A stretch of DNA of 64,000 nucleotides from Agrypnia vestita (GCA_016648135.1 JADDOH010009990.1:62001-126000), one strand, 5' to 3'. Counted from the stretch's first letter, positions 22,213 through 32,533 are shown. The notes: generated by a model from the sequence alone, not told the origin. Numbers and translations are program-made.

Positions 22213-24088
22213 TAAATTTTACTAATCACCAGATAAAAACTGATTTGGTTACTATTCATTTACACACTGTTTTTTCACTTAAAAACTTACACTTTTTAAT
22301 AAGTAATAATTTACAAACCAAGTTCTTTAATACTACAATAGTTCTATGTAGGATTAATCTAAAAAGTCCTGTTCCATTCCAAATTCTACATAAATATTGG
22401 AATACTGCTATAGTATATATAATAGTATCCCTTTGATGTAATATGCGTCTTATTTTCGGTTGGGCGAATAAATTGCGGGTAATCAGTGACAGAAAAATAC
22501 GGAATACAATATGCGTATTTATTTTATACAGTATTTGCACTCATTTACAGTTTTTATCTCAATGGCAGAATTCAGCAAAGAAGATCGTGCCCGTGCGCGC
22601 GGGTATTTAAACCTTTCTTTAAAAAACCATGCATAAACACACTTAAACCCATGTGCCCCATTCGCGCATTCATATTATAATGATAAAAAATAGTTGTTTT
22701 GTTCTAAAAACTTGGAAAACCCATATGATGTTGTAAATTTGTACGTTTATGATATATATATATAGGTACTGCTCTTTTAGTAGCATGCCCAAAGCACGCA
22801 AGAATTATTAGCCGCACCTTGTGGAAGTTTTCCTTTAGTACATAGATACTGAAGAAAATACTGATATTTTTACCTTACAATCAATAAATAGTATACTCAG
22901 CATAATATGTCTCTACTACTTAAAATACTAGTTACTAACAACTCTTGCGAAATGTATCAGTTACGCACAATTGATACATTTCGGTAAAATCAATACATCT
23001 TCGAGAACCTGTTATGTCCACAGGAAAAGCAAGCGCTTTTACTGATTAATTCCAACATTTATATTCTTAATTAATTTGTTTGTCCATTTTGTATAACTAA
23101 AAATTATAATTGAATTAAATTAATCAATTTAGTTTATTTATTTCCATTGCATTTCCATGAGTAATACCTCATGTGCGGGCTCTGAGCGCACTATGATTGC
23201 GCTGATGCAGAGTTCGACACCTGGATTTGTGATTTTTGCATGTCTGCAATGCAAGAACATTAAGTTCCTTATTTATATTTGACCAAAGTTCCTATAGTAT
23301 CTCATATAAATTAAAGTTTACTGTTCATAGTTTTGAAGTATTCCATATTTGGGCACCCATTCTATAATTGGATACCTTTATGTTGATTTTATTTTTGAGA
23401 AAATGTTATGCTTTAAATTAATATATGTAACACAAGACTGTTATTAAGTTAAGCGCAAATGTATGACTGATTATAATTACGAATAAAAGTTTTTTAATTA
23501 TAATATCTTTTATTACGTCACAAAAAATGGTATTCCATATTTGGTTCCTTTCCTCTATTCAAAAGCAGAATCCACATTTTTTTAGTCGTGGGTTTCAACA
23601 CCTGTCGAGATCAAAATAGAATCAGTTAACCGGTTTAACATTTTAAATTGAACCAACGGTCGTTTCTCACTTTGTTTACGATTTTTACGCCGTGAAATTT
23701 CCTCCGTTTCACGTAGGTATTTTTGTTTCCCAAACAAATGTTAAAATCTCTTTTATGTATTGTCATTGTTTACGCTGTAGAATAATTGTATTTTTTTTCA
23801 AAATCTCAACTCATCAACTAAAATAGAATGGCTTGCGATGTTCGTATTCATTGTGGAAATAAGTTAAGATATACTCGCAGTTTTATTCAAATCGAAATGA
23901 TTTTAAATCTACCGTTCGAATTCTTTATTGAATATAAGCTGATAAAGAAAATTTTTTGAGAACCATCTATTTTCAATAACACTTCCGTCTCCCCATTCTA
24001 CCCCTAATGATCCGTAATCCGACGTTATAAGTCCTTTATTGTGCTCTTAGAATATTTTATCTTACCAGGTATAACGTACATATACGCA
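22213..24088. other. AT-rich spacer
   Basis: Contains a possible tRNA-like fragment at 23,150-23,245. The rest has short chance frames only. A GC-richer patch at about 22,580-22,610 is too short to interpret. Confidence 0.4.
23165..23245 (+). repeat. Possible tRNA-derived SINE fragment
   Basis: GGGCTCTGAGCGCAC resembles a worn A box and AGAGTTCGACACC contains a B-box match (GTTCGANNC) about 35 bases on. No second copy was found in the window, so this is weak. Confidence 0.25.
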
Positions 24089-24560
24089 TTTTCAAGGGAA
24101 GTGGCTACGGCGACGCAAATGCAAACATTGGGAATTAATTGAAGATTTATTGATTATTATAATTTATTCACAAATTCATTGGACATGCATTAAATTTTAA
24201 CACTAATTTCGAATCCACACTATTTCGCAATTTATCACTTGCCTGTGATCACTTTATTATCGCTTGTTGCTTATCGCATTAACACTTGCGCTGGCCACAA
24301 CGAAAGCCATCGTTTAACGCTAATATCGCGCCGGTTCAAATGTACAAATAAATAGTCCGTAGCTGCGACACGGCCTCGCTTTTCATAGAAAACACATTAG
24401 CTTTTCGATCATTCCACACATCACTACTGTGTTCAATCGAACTCTCTGGTATCTTCTAGGATACACTAACATACTCTGGAATTATTTATAACATTTGGGA
24501 ACCGTCTACAAACTTTTGGAAACGGGAAACGTCTACAAACTACAAACTTTGAAACGAGAG
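24089..24560 (-). mobile_element. LTR-family copy, left arm of an inverted pair
   Basis: Plus-strand order AAGTGGCTACGGCGACGCAAAT, AATTCATTGGACATGCATTAA, TCGAATCCACACTATTTCGC, TTATCGCTTG and TCTTCTAGGATAC matches the family. It is followed at once by a copy in the opposite orientation. Confidence 0.6.
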
Positions 24561-24599
24561 AAAATTATTTATTGCTAATAGTAGAAAAACCAAGATGTT

Positions 24600-25006
24600 C
24601 GAAAAACTAGCGTGTGGCGGGTATGGAGGTTCGAAAAACTAACGTGTTGTACAAAGCAAAATTGAAGGCTGCGCAGCGAGTTTGTTTTGATATTTCTATC
24701 GGTGTGAAATAAGCCATGGAACGAAAGCCGGGGTGGCCAGTCGTGAGATATTCGGAGCGACAGATATTAAGCGAAATAATCGAGCGGAGTATCTAACTGA
24801 TAAATAAAGTGTTACCCAGCGATAATAAAGAGTTCACAGGCGAGCGATAAATTGCGAAAAAGTGTGAATTCAAGACTGGTGTTAAATTTAATTCACGTTA
24901 GTAAAGTGAATTTATTAAGATAATTAATTACTTATTAATAAATCATTAATTCATTTCCAATGTTTCTATTTGTCGCCCAACGCCACGATCCGTGAGAATA
25001 TAACAT
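24600..25006 (+). mobile_element. LTR-family copy, right arm of an inverted pair
   Basis: The only clear copy with plus-strand sense: GTGTTACCCAGCGATAATAA, AGCGATAAATTGCGAAAAAG, TGAATTCAAGACTGG and the end GCCACGATCCGTGAGA are reverse complements of the usual order. Together with 24,089-24,560 it forms a tail-to-tail pair of about 0.9 kb. Confidence 0.6.
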
Positions 25007-25619
25007 GTCGTGAATACATTACTCTACCACACTATAAATCATTGTGTTGACATTTTATATACCAATAACAGTCTGCTTGTTTTGACACTAATATCTTGAT
25101 TTAAAATAACCTCACAAACTTGTCTTTTAATTAAAATTTCACATCATTTGGTGGAGCTGTTGTCACCCTCGGAAAAATGGCAAAAGTACAAAAGTGTAAG
25201 TCCCATTCGAGTTGGCTAACAGCGTAGCGGAGCGTTCTTAATTAAAAACCGAGTAGTTCTGGTGAAACGGAGACCCGCGGACACTCCGCAGTACAAACAC
25301 TTACACAAACGGGGACATGCGCATCAGAACATCGGACATGCTTGACTAACTAATTACGCCGATATTCTATCCCCACGGTTTGATGCCAAAGAGGACAGTC
25401 GTGTTTCTGCAATATTTACTCGTATTTTAACTGTCACTGCCGTCTGTATTACAAGTCATATTAATTGAGCAATAACTCTACATTGCGAAATTACATAATC
25501 TATTTTGAATCATTGTATCATCTGTTTGAGATTATTATATTTTTTAAGTAATTGCGTGACAGATTTCTCCATTTATCGTGCACCTTGTATAGAAACAGCC
25601 TTCTGTCTTATGAAAAAAA
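25007..25619. other. Spacer, no recognised element
   Basis: Moderate GC at 25,190-25,330, without a reading frame or repeat partner noticed. Confidence 0.4.
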
Positions 25620-25818
25620 ACAACAAATTAATTGATCAATTAGAAAGACATACAGAAAAATCAAATCCACGAAAAAATATTTGGCTGCTTCCGGGATTCG
25701 AACCACGGATCTCCTCCTATCCGGGGCAGGCGCGTTATCCAATTACGCTATAGCGGCCTTGTATATTTCCGTTCATATATCGACCTTAACTGAAAGTCTC
25801 ATTTATTAATTGATTAAC
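25620..25818 (-). mobile_element. Element carrying a tRNA-Arg-like sequence, copy 1
   Basis: The tRNA-like part (minus, 25,758-25,683, 76 nt) starts GGCCGCT and ends AGCAGCC, pairing at 6 of 7 acceptor positions. It has an A box TAGCGTAATTGG, an anticodon loop CCCCGGA (anticodon CCG, as in tRNA-Arg) and a B box GTGGTTCGAATCC. The element ends are AATTGATCAATTAG on one side and TAATTGATTAAC on the other, a short inverted pair that conventional SINEs do not have. Two more copies lie at 60,620-60,835 and 61,048-61,246. The T stem is mismatched and no CCA or clean leader is visible, so it is not a working tRNA gene. Confidence 0.7.
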
Positions 25819-25912
25819 ATGTTCGAATCGCGGTAGCAGCCAAATACTTTTTCGTAGATTTGATTTTTCTGTATGTCTTTCTAATTGATTAATTAATTTA
25901 TGGTTTTAAATT
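25819..25912 (+). mobile_element. Truncated inverted copy of the tRNA-bearing element
   Basis: Starts inside the T loop (GTTCGAATCGCGGTAGCAGC) and runs CCAAATAC, GATTTGATTTTTCTGTATGT, CTTTCTAATTGATTAATTAA. It is the reverse complement of the left part of the neighbouring copy (25,622-25,700), so the pair could fold into a long hairpin. Confidence 0.65.
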
Positions 25913-26034
25913 TCACAGAACTTTGTTCTGAAAAATTGCAACTTCATAATTAGAATGTGTTCTTGAATATAATTCTGTCTTATGCTTTAAATGCTGTCAT
26001 TAAATACATCAACATGATCGCTAAGTTCGTTTAA
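25913..26034. other. Short spacer
   Basis: Nothing recognised. Confidence 0.4.
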
Positions 26035-26900
26035 AAGCTGCACACTACGCATTATGAAGCGCCCATTCATTACATCCGTTCTGCATTGGAGACCATGGAA
26101 TAACTGCGAAATATTTAAAAACAATTAACGGGGACGTGAGACACAAAACAAATTCTTGAATTTCATTAAATTTTCACCAAAGTCAGTGTACACGCACTTA
26201 ACAGGAGTAGTATAATGTGATTCGAACTAATTTCATACTATTTATTCACTTGAGAATCTTCCACTTGTCTCGATCACTTTAAAATCGTCTTAGAATATTC
26301 GCACGTCTGTGATTGTACTTATTTACCACCAAACTCCCGGTAGGTACTCTCATAATTTCATGATTTTAATTTTGTTCAAAAGTTGCACACTACGGGTTAT
26401 TACGTGCTTATTCATTACATTTGTTCTGCATTTTGGGATCCAGAACGCGAGTATAAACATATCGTCATGAGATCGCGGTAGTGCACCACCGCGGTGGGAG
26501 CAAGATCCAATACTTGAATTTAATTTGCTTTTTATTAATCACCAAAGGCACTGAACAAGAACTTAACTGGAGCAGTATTATGCGATTCGTACTAATTTCA
26601 TATTATTAAATTGAGAATATTTCATTTGTCTGGAACACTTTATACTCATCTAAGTATAATATACACACGTCTGTGATCGCACTTATTTAGCAACAAACGC
26701 CCGGTATGTACTCTCGTATTTTATTTTCGTTGCTCGCATATAATTTGCACTATGACGCCGCTTTCGCTAGTGTCCGTTTCCATGAAACCGTAAAACTGTC
26801 ACAGTAAAATTGTCCTATATAAAGGTTATGTTGCCCTTTATATAGAGTATATCATATTGTAAACTTCGGTTGTGATCGACTGACTTCTAAATCTTTCGAG
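26035..26900 (-). repeat. Tandem pair of LTR-related units
   Basis: Two units about 350 bp apart each hold AAAAG(C/T)TGCACACTACG, CATTCATTACAT..GTTCTGCAT, then ACTTAAC.GGAG.AGTAT and ACACGTCTGTGAT.G.ACTTAT and CCCGGTA..TACTCTC. The second ends with a family-like block CCGCTTTCGCTAGTG and TATATAAAGG. The lead phrase recurs alone at 37,310-37,370. The second unit also has a hairpin CGCGGTAGTGCACCACCGCG at 26,475-26,494. It is interpreted as a duplicated LTR segment; the limits are approximate. Confidence 0.5.
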
Positions 26901-27104
26901 TACTTTCCAAAATAAAATGATATTATTTACTGCCACCCTCACCCGTTAATAATTTTGTTTCAGTCTATTCATATATCGTCTGAATTTTATTTCAGTTCAG
27001 ATGGTGTTCTTTTGTTTTATCGAGAATAGCATCTTGTTTCATTGTATAAATTTATTATTATTATTTATTTTTTTATAAGATGCTTACAAAAAAACACGTG
27101 TCAC

Positions 27105-27365
27105 GTGTATCATCAGCATCATCATCGGCTTTATTTACTATTCGCTGCTGGATGAAGGCATCCCAGGTGTCTCGTATCTACTTTTCTTAGTCCATTGTTA
27201 TTCGCTGCAACGTATTTCCGCAGAATTTGATGATTTCGTCAGTCCAGTAGGTTTTAGGGCGGCCTGTCAGGCCCTTGATTTCCCCCGGGCATCACTGAAT
27301 GACTGCATCCGTCCAGCAATTGTCTGTAATTCAAGCGTGGTACCTTCCCAAAACCATTTCATTTT
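27105..27365 (-). pseudogene. LINE ORF2 C-terminus with GAT-type tail
   Basis: The minus strand reads KGLTGRPKTYWTDEIIKFCG and NTLQRITMD, a stop, then IRDTWDAFIQQRIVNKADDD. GRP.T.WTD(D/E)I and W...AF.QQ are the standard final blocks of insect RTE-like LINEs. The end is GATGATGATGCTGATGAT. It is frameshifted and 5' truncated. Confidence 0.6.
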
Positions 27366-27659
27366 CTTAGCACACTCAATTATAATATTGATATGCGTCA
27401 CATGAATATTCTTATTTATGTCAAACTAATTAAGACAAATTATAGAAGTGTCACAGAGTCTCGAATTTATCGAATTAATCGAAATTATCGAATTTTTAAA
27501 ATTGTATATAAATATGTATGTACGTTCCAAGTTGAAACCTTTCAGTTATTTGAAAGAACTATGCTAGAGACACCTGTAGTCCTTTTCATGAAATAGTATA
27601 TAGCAGTACACAGATTTTGCAGCCGGTAATGATACCTCTATATTATAAGCTCCTCTCCT

Positions 27660-28417
27660 CCTCCACATATATATATATGTTAAATCTAAGGCTTTCACGG
27701 GTACAATATATGTTAGTTCTAATTACTTTGGGGGTAACCCGCGTCAAATTCTGGTCGTCAGGACCAGTCGTCTGTCGGCGTTTCGAACAGATCTCACTGT
27801 TCATCTTCAGGGCGCCTTGTCGATGAGCTGCTTCTCCAAAAATCGTACAACCGTTTGGGTCCGGAGCTCACCGTCAAGTGAAAGTTTGAAAAATTCTGCG
27901 TCAGGTGTTTGTGGAGGAGTGGGTTTCTCCAGCGACGCCGTTAATGTGTTTTGCTCGGCTTCTAGTAATCCGTATATTTACTTTATTATCGTCATTATAC
28001 AATATTGAGAAGGTTGGATTTTCTAATTGCTTCGGTGTTTTCATCGTGATTTCTGGTTTATTATTATTAATATTATTTGTATTAGAAATTTGATTATTAT
28101 TATTAAGAATGTTACTCCATGCGGTCGGAAGTCGAATGCTATCGTCTCTGTTGTTCATTATATTATTATTTCTTTTATTTATTTCAATTGCCTCTCTGTA
28201 GATTCTAAATGTTTCATTATTGAGGCTGGCAACTACTTTTGAGTTGTCGAAGTCTATTTTATGATTCTCCGTTAGAGAATGGTGGACAAGGGAAGAAGTT
28301 AGTTTCCGATTTTTTATATCTACGCGATGTTCAGAGACGCGTGCCGAGATTCTTCGGTTTGACCTTCCTATGTAGGTTTTGTTACAGTCACCGCATGGTA
28401 TTTCGTATACCGTATAT
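27660..28417 (-). mobile_element. Penelope-like element fragment with GIY-YIG endonuclease
   Basis: From about 28,415 the minus strand is open to 27,901 (about 170 codons). It begins VYEIPCGDCNKTYIGRSNRR, the GIY-YIG signature in its usual Penelope form with a nearby Cys pair, then VSEHR, HHSLTENHKIDFDN, REAIEINKR and a hydrophilic Asn-rich tail ending THSSTNT. The 3' untranslated part has a hammerhead-like core and GACGCGGGTTACCCCCAAAG. Penelope-like elements pair a reverse transcriptase with this C-terminal nuclease; the reverse transcriptase is missing, so the copy is 5' truncated. A second, opposed fragment of the same family starts 70 bp away. Confidence 0.8.
27780..27810 (-). other. Hammerhead-like core in the Penelope-like 3' region
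   Basis: The minus strand reads CTGAAGATGAACAG, TGAGAT, CTGTTCGAAAC: a perfect 6-bp GAACAG/CTGTTC stem between CTGA(A)GAT and GAAAC. Penelope-like elements are known to carry hammerhead ribozymes in terminal repeats, so the position is apt. The first box has an extra A relative to CTGATGA, which should weaken or abolish cleavage. Confidence 0.45.
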
Positions 28418-28485
28418 TTCGATTATTAAATAAATATAATATCCGCACTGTTTTTAGAACATATAATAAAATTTCATCACTTTTA

Positions 28486-28640
28486 AGAAGTCCGAAGGAT
28501 AAAATACCTCTAGAATCGCACGGGGTATACGAAATACCATGCGGTGACTGTAACAAAACCTACATAGGTAGGTCAAACCGAAGAATCTCGGCACGACGAC
28601 CAGAATTTGACGCGGGTTACCCCCAAAGTAGTTAGAACTA
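28486..28640 (+). mobile_element. Second Penelope-like fragment, internally deleted
   Basis: The plus frame reads ESHGVYEIPCGDCNKTYIGR then SNRRISAR and jumps directly to the 3' untranslated text CGACCAGAATTTGACGCGGG, TTACCCCCAAAG. About 580 bp present in the opposite copy are missing between. It lies head to head with the minus copy, so the two GIY-YIG segments form an inverted repeat. Confidence 0.75.
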
Positions 28641-28668
28641 ACACATATATATATATATATATATATAT
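28639..28668. repeat. AT dinucleotide microsatellite
   Basis: About 13 AT repeats at the end of the plus-strand Penelope-like fragment. A shorter ATATATATAT run ends the minus copy at 27,666-27,678, so it probably belongs to the element terminus. Confidence 0.8.
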
Positions 28669-28669
28669 C

Positions 28670-28967
28670 AGCCTGGGCCAGGGCCAGGAAACCCGAAGGA
28701 GGCAACGATAGCGATGTTGCTACCGCTGAGCCTGCATTACTCGTCAATAATATATTACATATAAGACTTAGGAAAGACGCGAACCATTCCATGTTCCACC
28801 CAGGAAATCGCCAATAATTACCATTAACTGCCGGCAGGGGAAATGTTCAAACATTTTGATAAAAGTCTTTATTACTATTTCATGGGTGTCGGCTATAAAT
28901 AAGCTAATACTTCTTCCTTAGAAACCGGCATGTAAAAGTACCGTCATCTTTGACGGGTTACAGCTAG
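28670..28967 (+). mobile_element. Helitron 3' portion
   Basis: Ends in hairpin CCGTCA-TCTT-TGACGG (28,941-28,956), then GTTACAG and CTAG, followed by T. The hairpin plus CTRR end is the Helitron 3' rule. Upstream, GATAAAAGTC, TTTCATGGGTGTCGGCTATA and AATAAG match the minus copy at 8,673. The GC-rich part 28,670-28,840 may be captured or internal sequence. The 5' TC end is not identified. Confidence 0.65.
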
Positions 28968-29599
28968 TTAAATAATAGTCACGCAGTGGGAAATCCAGTA
29001 ATTGTGTTCTCATTTACATATAAAAATATTGCTATATCAGACTAAGCTACATAATTGTGCTATGAATAATAATATTTATAATTTAAATAGAGGCGTTTTC
29101 GTGAGAACTCACCATAAAGGCGCTTTAAATATAGGACCAACATATGTTTAGTATATTTTTAATGAAATAATTTTTCGCTCTATTATACGCGCTTTTTGTA
29201 CTAATTTTACCCAGGAGGCCTCCGAAAAAATTGTCTATTTATTTTTTAAATTATACTTAGTTCACTTGATTATACGGTGTTCTTTTAATTAAATTTATAC
29301 AATATATGTATACATTTAATTAAAAATAATGTGCTACATCTCCATATTTTGAACATTTCAAAATTGTTGGTAGGTGTATAATGATTATATTTTTAGCTAA
29401 CGGTTATTTACAGATGTTTAGCTTTTTGGTAAGTAAATTTAAAAAAAAAAAATAGTGTCTTATTTCTCAAACTCCATCTGATTATTCTTTGTCAGTATTT
29501 ACAGTCTCCTTAGCCTTTTGGGGTATGTTTTGTTTCCAAGAAAAGTATTTATTTTTCTCTTATCCTATTCGGATCGAAGGTTCGTTATTTCGCTACGTC
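28968..29599. other. AT-rich spacer
   Basis: A phrase GAAATCCAGTAATTGTGTTCT at 28,990-29,010 matches the end of the foldback family FB-B (38,915), so an end fragment of that element may be present. Otherwise nothing recognised. Confidence 0.35.
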
Positions 29600-29830
29600 A
29601 CTTCCGTATATCCTTTATACTGCCATGACTAATGGCAACTGTAGCTGTAGTTTCTCCTCCAAAGCCTTCTTCTAGGTACTCTCGTGACGTAGACTTCCCG
29701 TTAGTTCTGCTGACCGAATCCGTTTCAATTATCTTTCTTCTGGCATCTAAAGGACATGTCCAAGCCATTTCCTTTCGATAGGTTGCATTAAGGGATCCCT
29801 TGCTTAACTTGTGCAATCCCTTAAAAGATA
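29600..29830 (-). pseudogene. Probable LINE C-terminal fragment
   Basis: On the minus strand, combining frames, KWLGHVL.MPEERL and IETDSVSRTNGKSTSREYLE resemble the W.GH..RM...R and GKR.RGRPR.RW blocks of LINE ORF2 ends. Frames change often and the match is loose. Confidence 0.35.
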
Positions 29831-30371
29831 CCTTGCATTCTGGGTCAGCTATTTCAGCCCTTTCTTAGACTCCCTATCTGTGTCTAAATCTGTTATCAAG
29901 GTGGCTCTTTACACTAACAAAAACATACCAAATTTAGTATTTGTTCAGTTCAGTCGGACAAATAGTGAGTCGCGTAATAGAAATTTTCTTCATAGAAAAT
30001 GTTTTTCACGGGCTTTTCGGATAAAATGTGTTACAAAAACATGTTAACTAATCGTGTTAATAAGTGCGTAATATTTTTTGGAAAGTTCAAGAGCGTAAAC
30101 GTAAAATATAACAATGTTATTGAGAGTATTTATTACAAAATGAGCAATACAATTAATAAAATAAATACAAATTATTTAAATAAAAATAATCATTATTTTC
30201 ATTAATCTACCATCTCTTCCATCTCGTCGTGCGTAGTAATAAAATGATAAATTTTGAAAGATTAGAAATTAAAACTTGGGTTTTAATTTACTTATAGTTA
30301 TTACAATATTACTTTCATGAATTACTCTCCTATTCTCTCAATATTCCCGTTACAAACACCTATAAACCAGT
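29831..30371. other. AT-rich spacer
   Basis: Short frames only; none with a recognisable motif. Confidence 0.45.
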
Positions 30372-30771
30372 AATAGGCATGATGACAGTATTAAAGAATA
30401 AGTGATTTTAGACAAGAAAATATGTTGAGAGTTTTCTAAAAAATGATCCAGTTTTAATATACACTTTGAGATTAATAAGATTTTCAATAAAATAAAAACA
30501 CAGGTCAGAGCGAATGACGTCACGCCTCAGTACCCATCACTGTGTCTTTGAACCTTTGCCATAGACACACTGCAATATTTACTGAGGCTTGACGTCACGT
30601 AGACGAAATGACAGCTGTGGGCGTTTTTGCGCGAAATTAAAAATATGTCGATGAAAATGCAATTATTTGCGTACAAACTTAGTTTATTACTGAAATAATG
30701 TTGTTTTCGGTAATAGTAGACGTGTACCTATAATATAGAATGTTATTTCAAAATCTGTCATCATGCCTATT
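30372..30771. mobile_element. TIR element (400 bp) with an internal double-TGACGTCA hairpin
   Basis: Perfect 17-bp TIR: AATAGGCATGATGACAG at 30,372-30,388 and its complement at 30,755-30,771. The interior has an inverted repeat, left arm TGACGTCACGCCTCAGTA (30,515-30,532) and right arm TACTGAGGCTTGACGTCA (30,580-30,597), 17 of 18 matching. An inner pair CACTGTGTCT / AGACACACTG extends the stem. Each outer end of the stem is the 8-bp palindrome TGACGTCA, the binding site of CREB/ATF-type factors. No coding and no clear target duplication; superfamily unknown. Confidence 0.75.
30515..30597. promoter_or_regulatory. Paired CRE-like TGACGTCA sites in a hairpin
   Basis: Two full consensus CRE palindromes at 30,515-30,522 and 30,590-30,597, at the base of a near-perfect stem. 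Binding is inferred from the sequence match only. Confidence 0.4.
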
Positions 30772-31091
30772 CGGGTCATTTTGTCAGAACCTATTCAATT
30801 AATTATTTGTATTTTCACCTAATTCATATGAAAATCTATATTTTAAAGCAGACAGTTAAATACTTCACCTATCGATGAGAGATTCTATTAATCTCAAAAC
30901 TTAAGTAGTAATATGTAAAGTTATACTGAAACTCACGAAGACGGATAATATTTTATGTTTTTCACCCAATAAATTCTTACTCACATCAAAACAATGGTTG
31001 CAAATTGTGCAAATTTATTTCGAAAATTGGGGTATTATAATTATTCATTATCAATCATTCATCATATTTAAACACTAAGGGCATAACATTA

Positions 31092-31630
31092 TCAATTAAT
31101 GTATATTATAGATGTCTCACACAGACGAAACTGTAGTTTTTTTATGGGAAAGTAGGTATAGAAGTCTTTTGGGTGTACATAGGACTTATGATCTATCTTA
31201 TGGTTGGCTTAAGTGATCACTTTACACAATGTAACATTCGCCATTTCCACCCATGATAGAATATACCATGCATACTAATTATTGGAAGTTGTATATATTT
31301 GAATTACATGCCACACTTTATATATATGCATTGTAACAACCTTTCCATGCGGCCTGTACAAAGCCATTTTCGTTAATGTAGATGTCGTTAATGTAACTAA
31401 ATGAGAAAATCTACAATTGATTTTACGGAATTTTTGAAAGCAATATACTTTTTCTGTGTAATGAAATTCATCCGAATTACTAACATTACACTAGGATACG
31501 CCAGGAACAAACTCAAAATATTCTGCGTAACATTATGTTTACAATATAGCCAATATCATGCCCATTACCACGATTTTATATGTTTAATTTCGTTTTATAG
31601 TTCTATATCTCTAAAAAAACACCCTATGTA
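31092..31630. mobile_element. Foldback family FB-B, partial copy and attached repeat
   Basis: Begins with TAGATGTCTCACACAGACGA and TATGGGAAAGTA, then TTAAGTGATCACT.TACACAA, TTCGCCATTTCCACC, shared with 38,382-38,700. The section 31,440-31,630 (CATGCCCATTACCACGATTT) recurs at 45,440-45,515 beside another FB-B copy. The right arm is missing. Confidence 0.5.
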
Positions 31631-31970
31631 AGTAAATATATTTGGAAAATGCATCTTAAACCATTTGACAGAAATACCTCCTATTTCAGCCTTCGCTTAT
31701 TAAACCCTACCGTCATAACAGTCAAATTCAGTAATGCTGTGCCACACTACCCCTCCACACCCCTTCACTACAGCCGTAACCCTTATCGCTGACGTCATGC
31801 CTGTCTACGTATGTACCTCTATAGACGGAAATGAGGTGGACTGCAATTTGTAGTTTTTTTACTGTTTTTATAGTTTACGCTATTTAGTTGTAACAAAATT
31901 TCACCCTACAACGAGGGAACTTACGATCAATTTTATATTTACATCTACATCATCAGATATTGTCACTTGT
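31631..31970. other. Spacer with one CRE-like site
   Basis: CTGACGTCATG at 31,788-31,798 is another TGACGTCA. No gene is recognised. Confidence 0.35.
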
Positions 31971-32345
31971 CGTGGCTAGTGAAGAATGAATGAAATTACT
32001 GGAAATAATTAGTGATTTATTAATTAATGGTTTATTAATTACTAAATGTACAAAGTCACTTTAAACAAATTCAACTTAACTTTTCTTTAAATTACACTAT
32101 TTCACAGTATATCACTCGTAAATGCATACTTTCGCTGGGTAACACGTATACATTCATCAGAACATGCCATCCAATTTTGCAAGTATTATTTAACGTATTT
32201 ATTTATTTCACCAATAACATACTTTGCTCGATTATTCGCTTTATTTATCGCTTCGATTCCCTCACGACTGGTCACACTGGCGTCGTCTCGCGTGCACTTC
32301 GCGGCTGATTTCAACAGTGCATGTTGGCCTTTAGTTAAAGTAACA
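31971..32345 (-). mobile_element. LTR-family copy, right end lost
   Basis: Starts TGTCACTTGTCGTGGC after ATAT (31,967-31,970), then ACAAAGTCACTT, ATCACTCGTAAATGCA, CGCTGGGTAACACGT and CTCACGACTGGTCACACTGG. Very close to the copy at 42,725. The terminal CTCGTTACA is not found; the copy fades near 32,345. Confidence 0.65.
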
Positions 32346-32533
32346 TGCTTGTGAGGGCATGATGTTTATATAATACTATGATTGGGTGTGTAGTAATATT
32401 TACATGCTAGTGTAGTGATTGTCCCGACAAAGAGACGGGTTACGTCTTGAAAAAAAGTAATTTTTAGTGATGAAAAAAAGTAATTTATATATTAACATAA
32501 ATAAAAAAATTTCAAAATCTCTAACCAAATGCT
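32346..32533. other. Short spacer
   Basis: No feature recognised. Confidence 0.4.

Noticed and set aside
25683..25758. A functional tRNA-Arg gene
   Set aside because: The T stem is mismatched, the sequence lies within a repeated element with three other copies, and related copies carry insertions and box changes.
28639..28668. AT run as a promoter or origin
   Set aside because: It is a dinucleotide repeat at the end of the Penelope-like fragment, present also at the end of the opposed copy.
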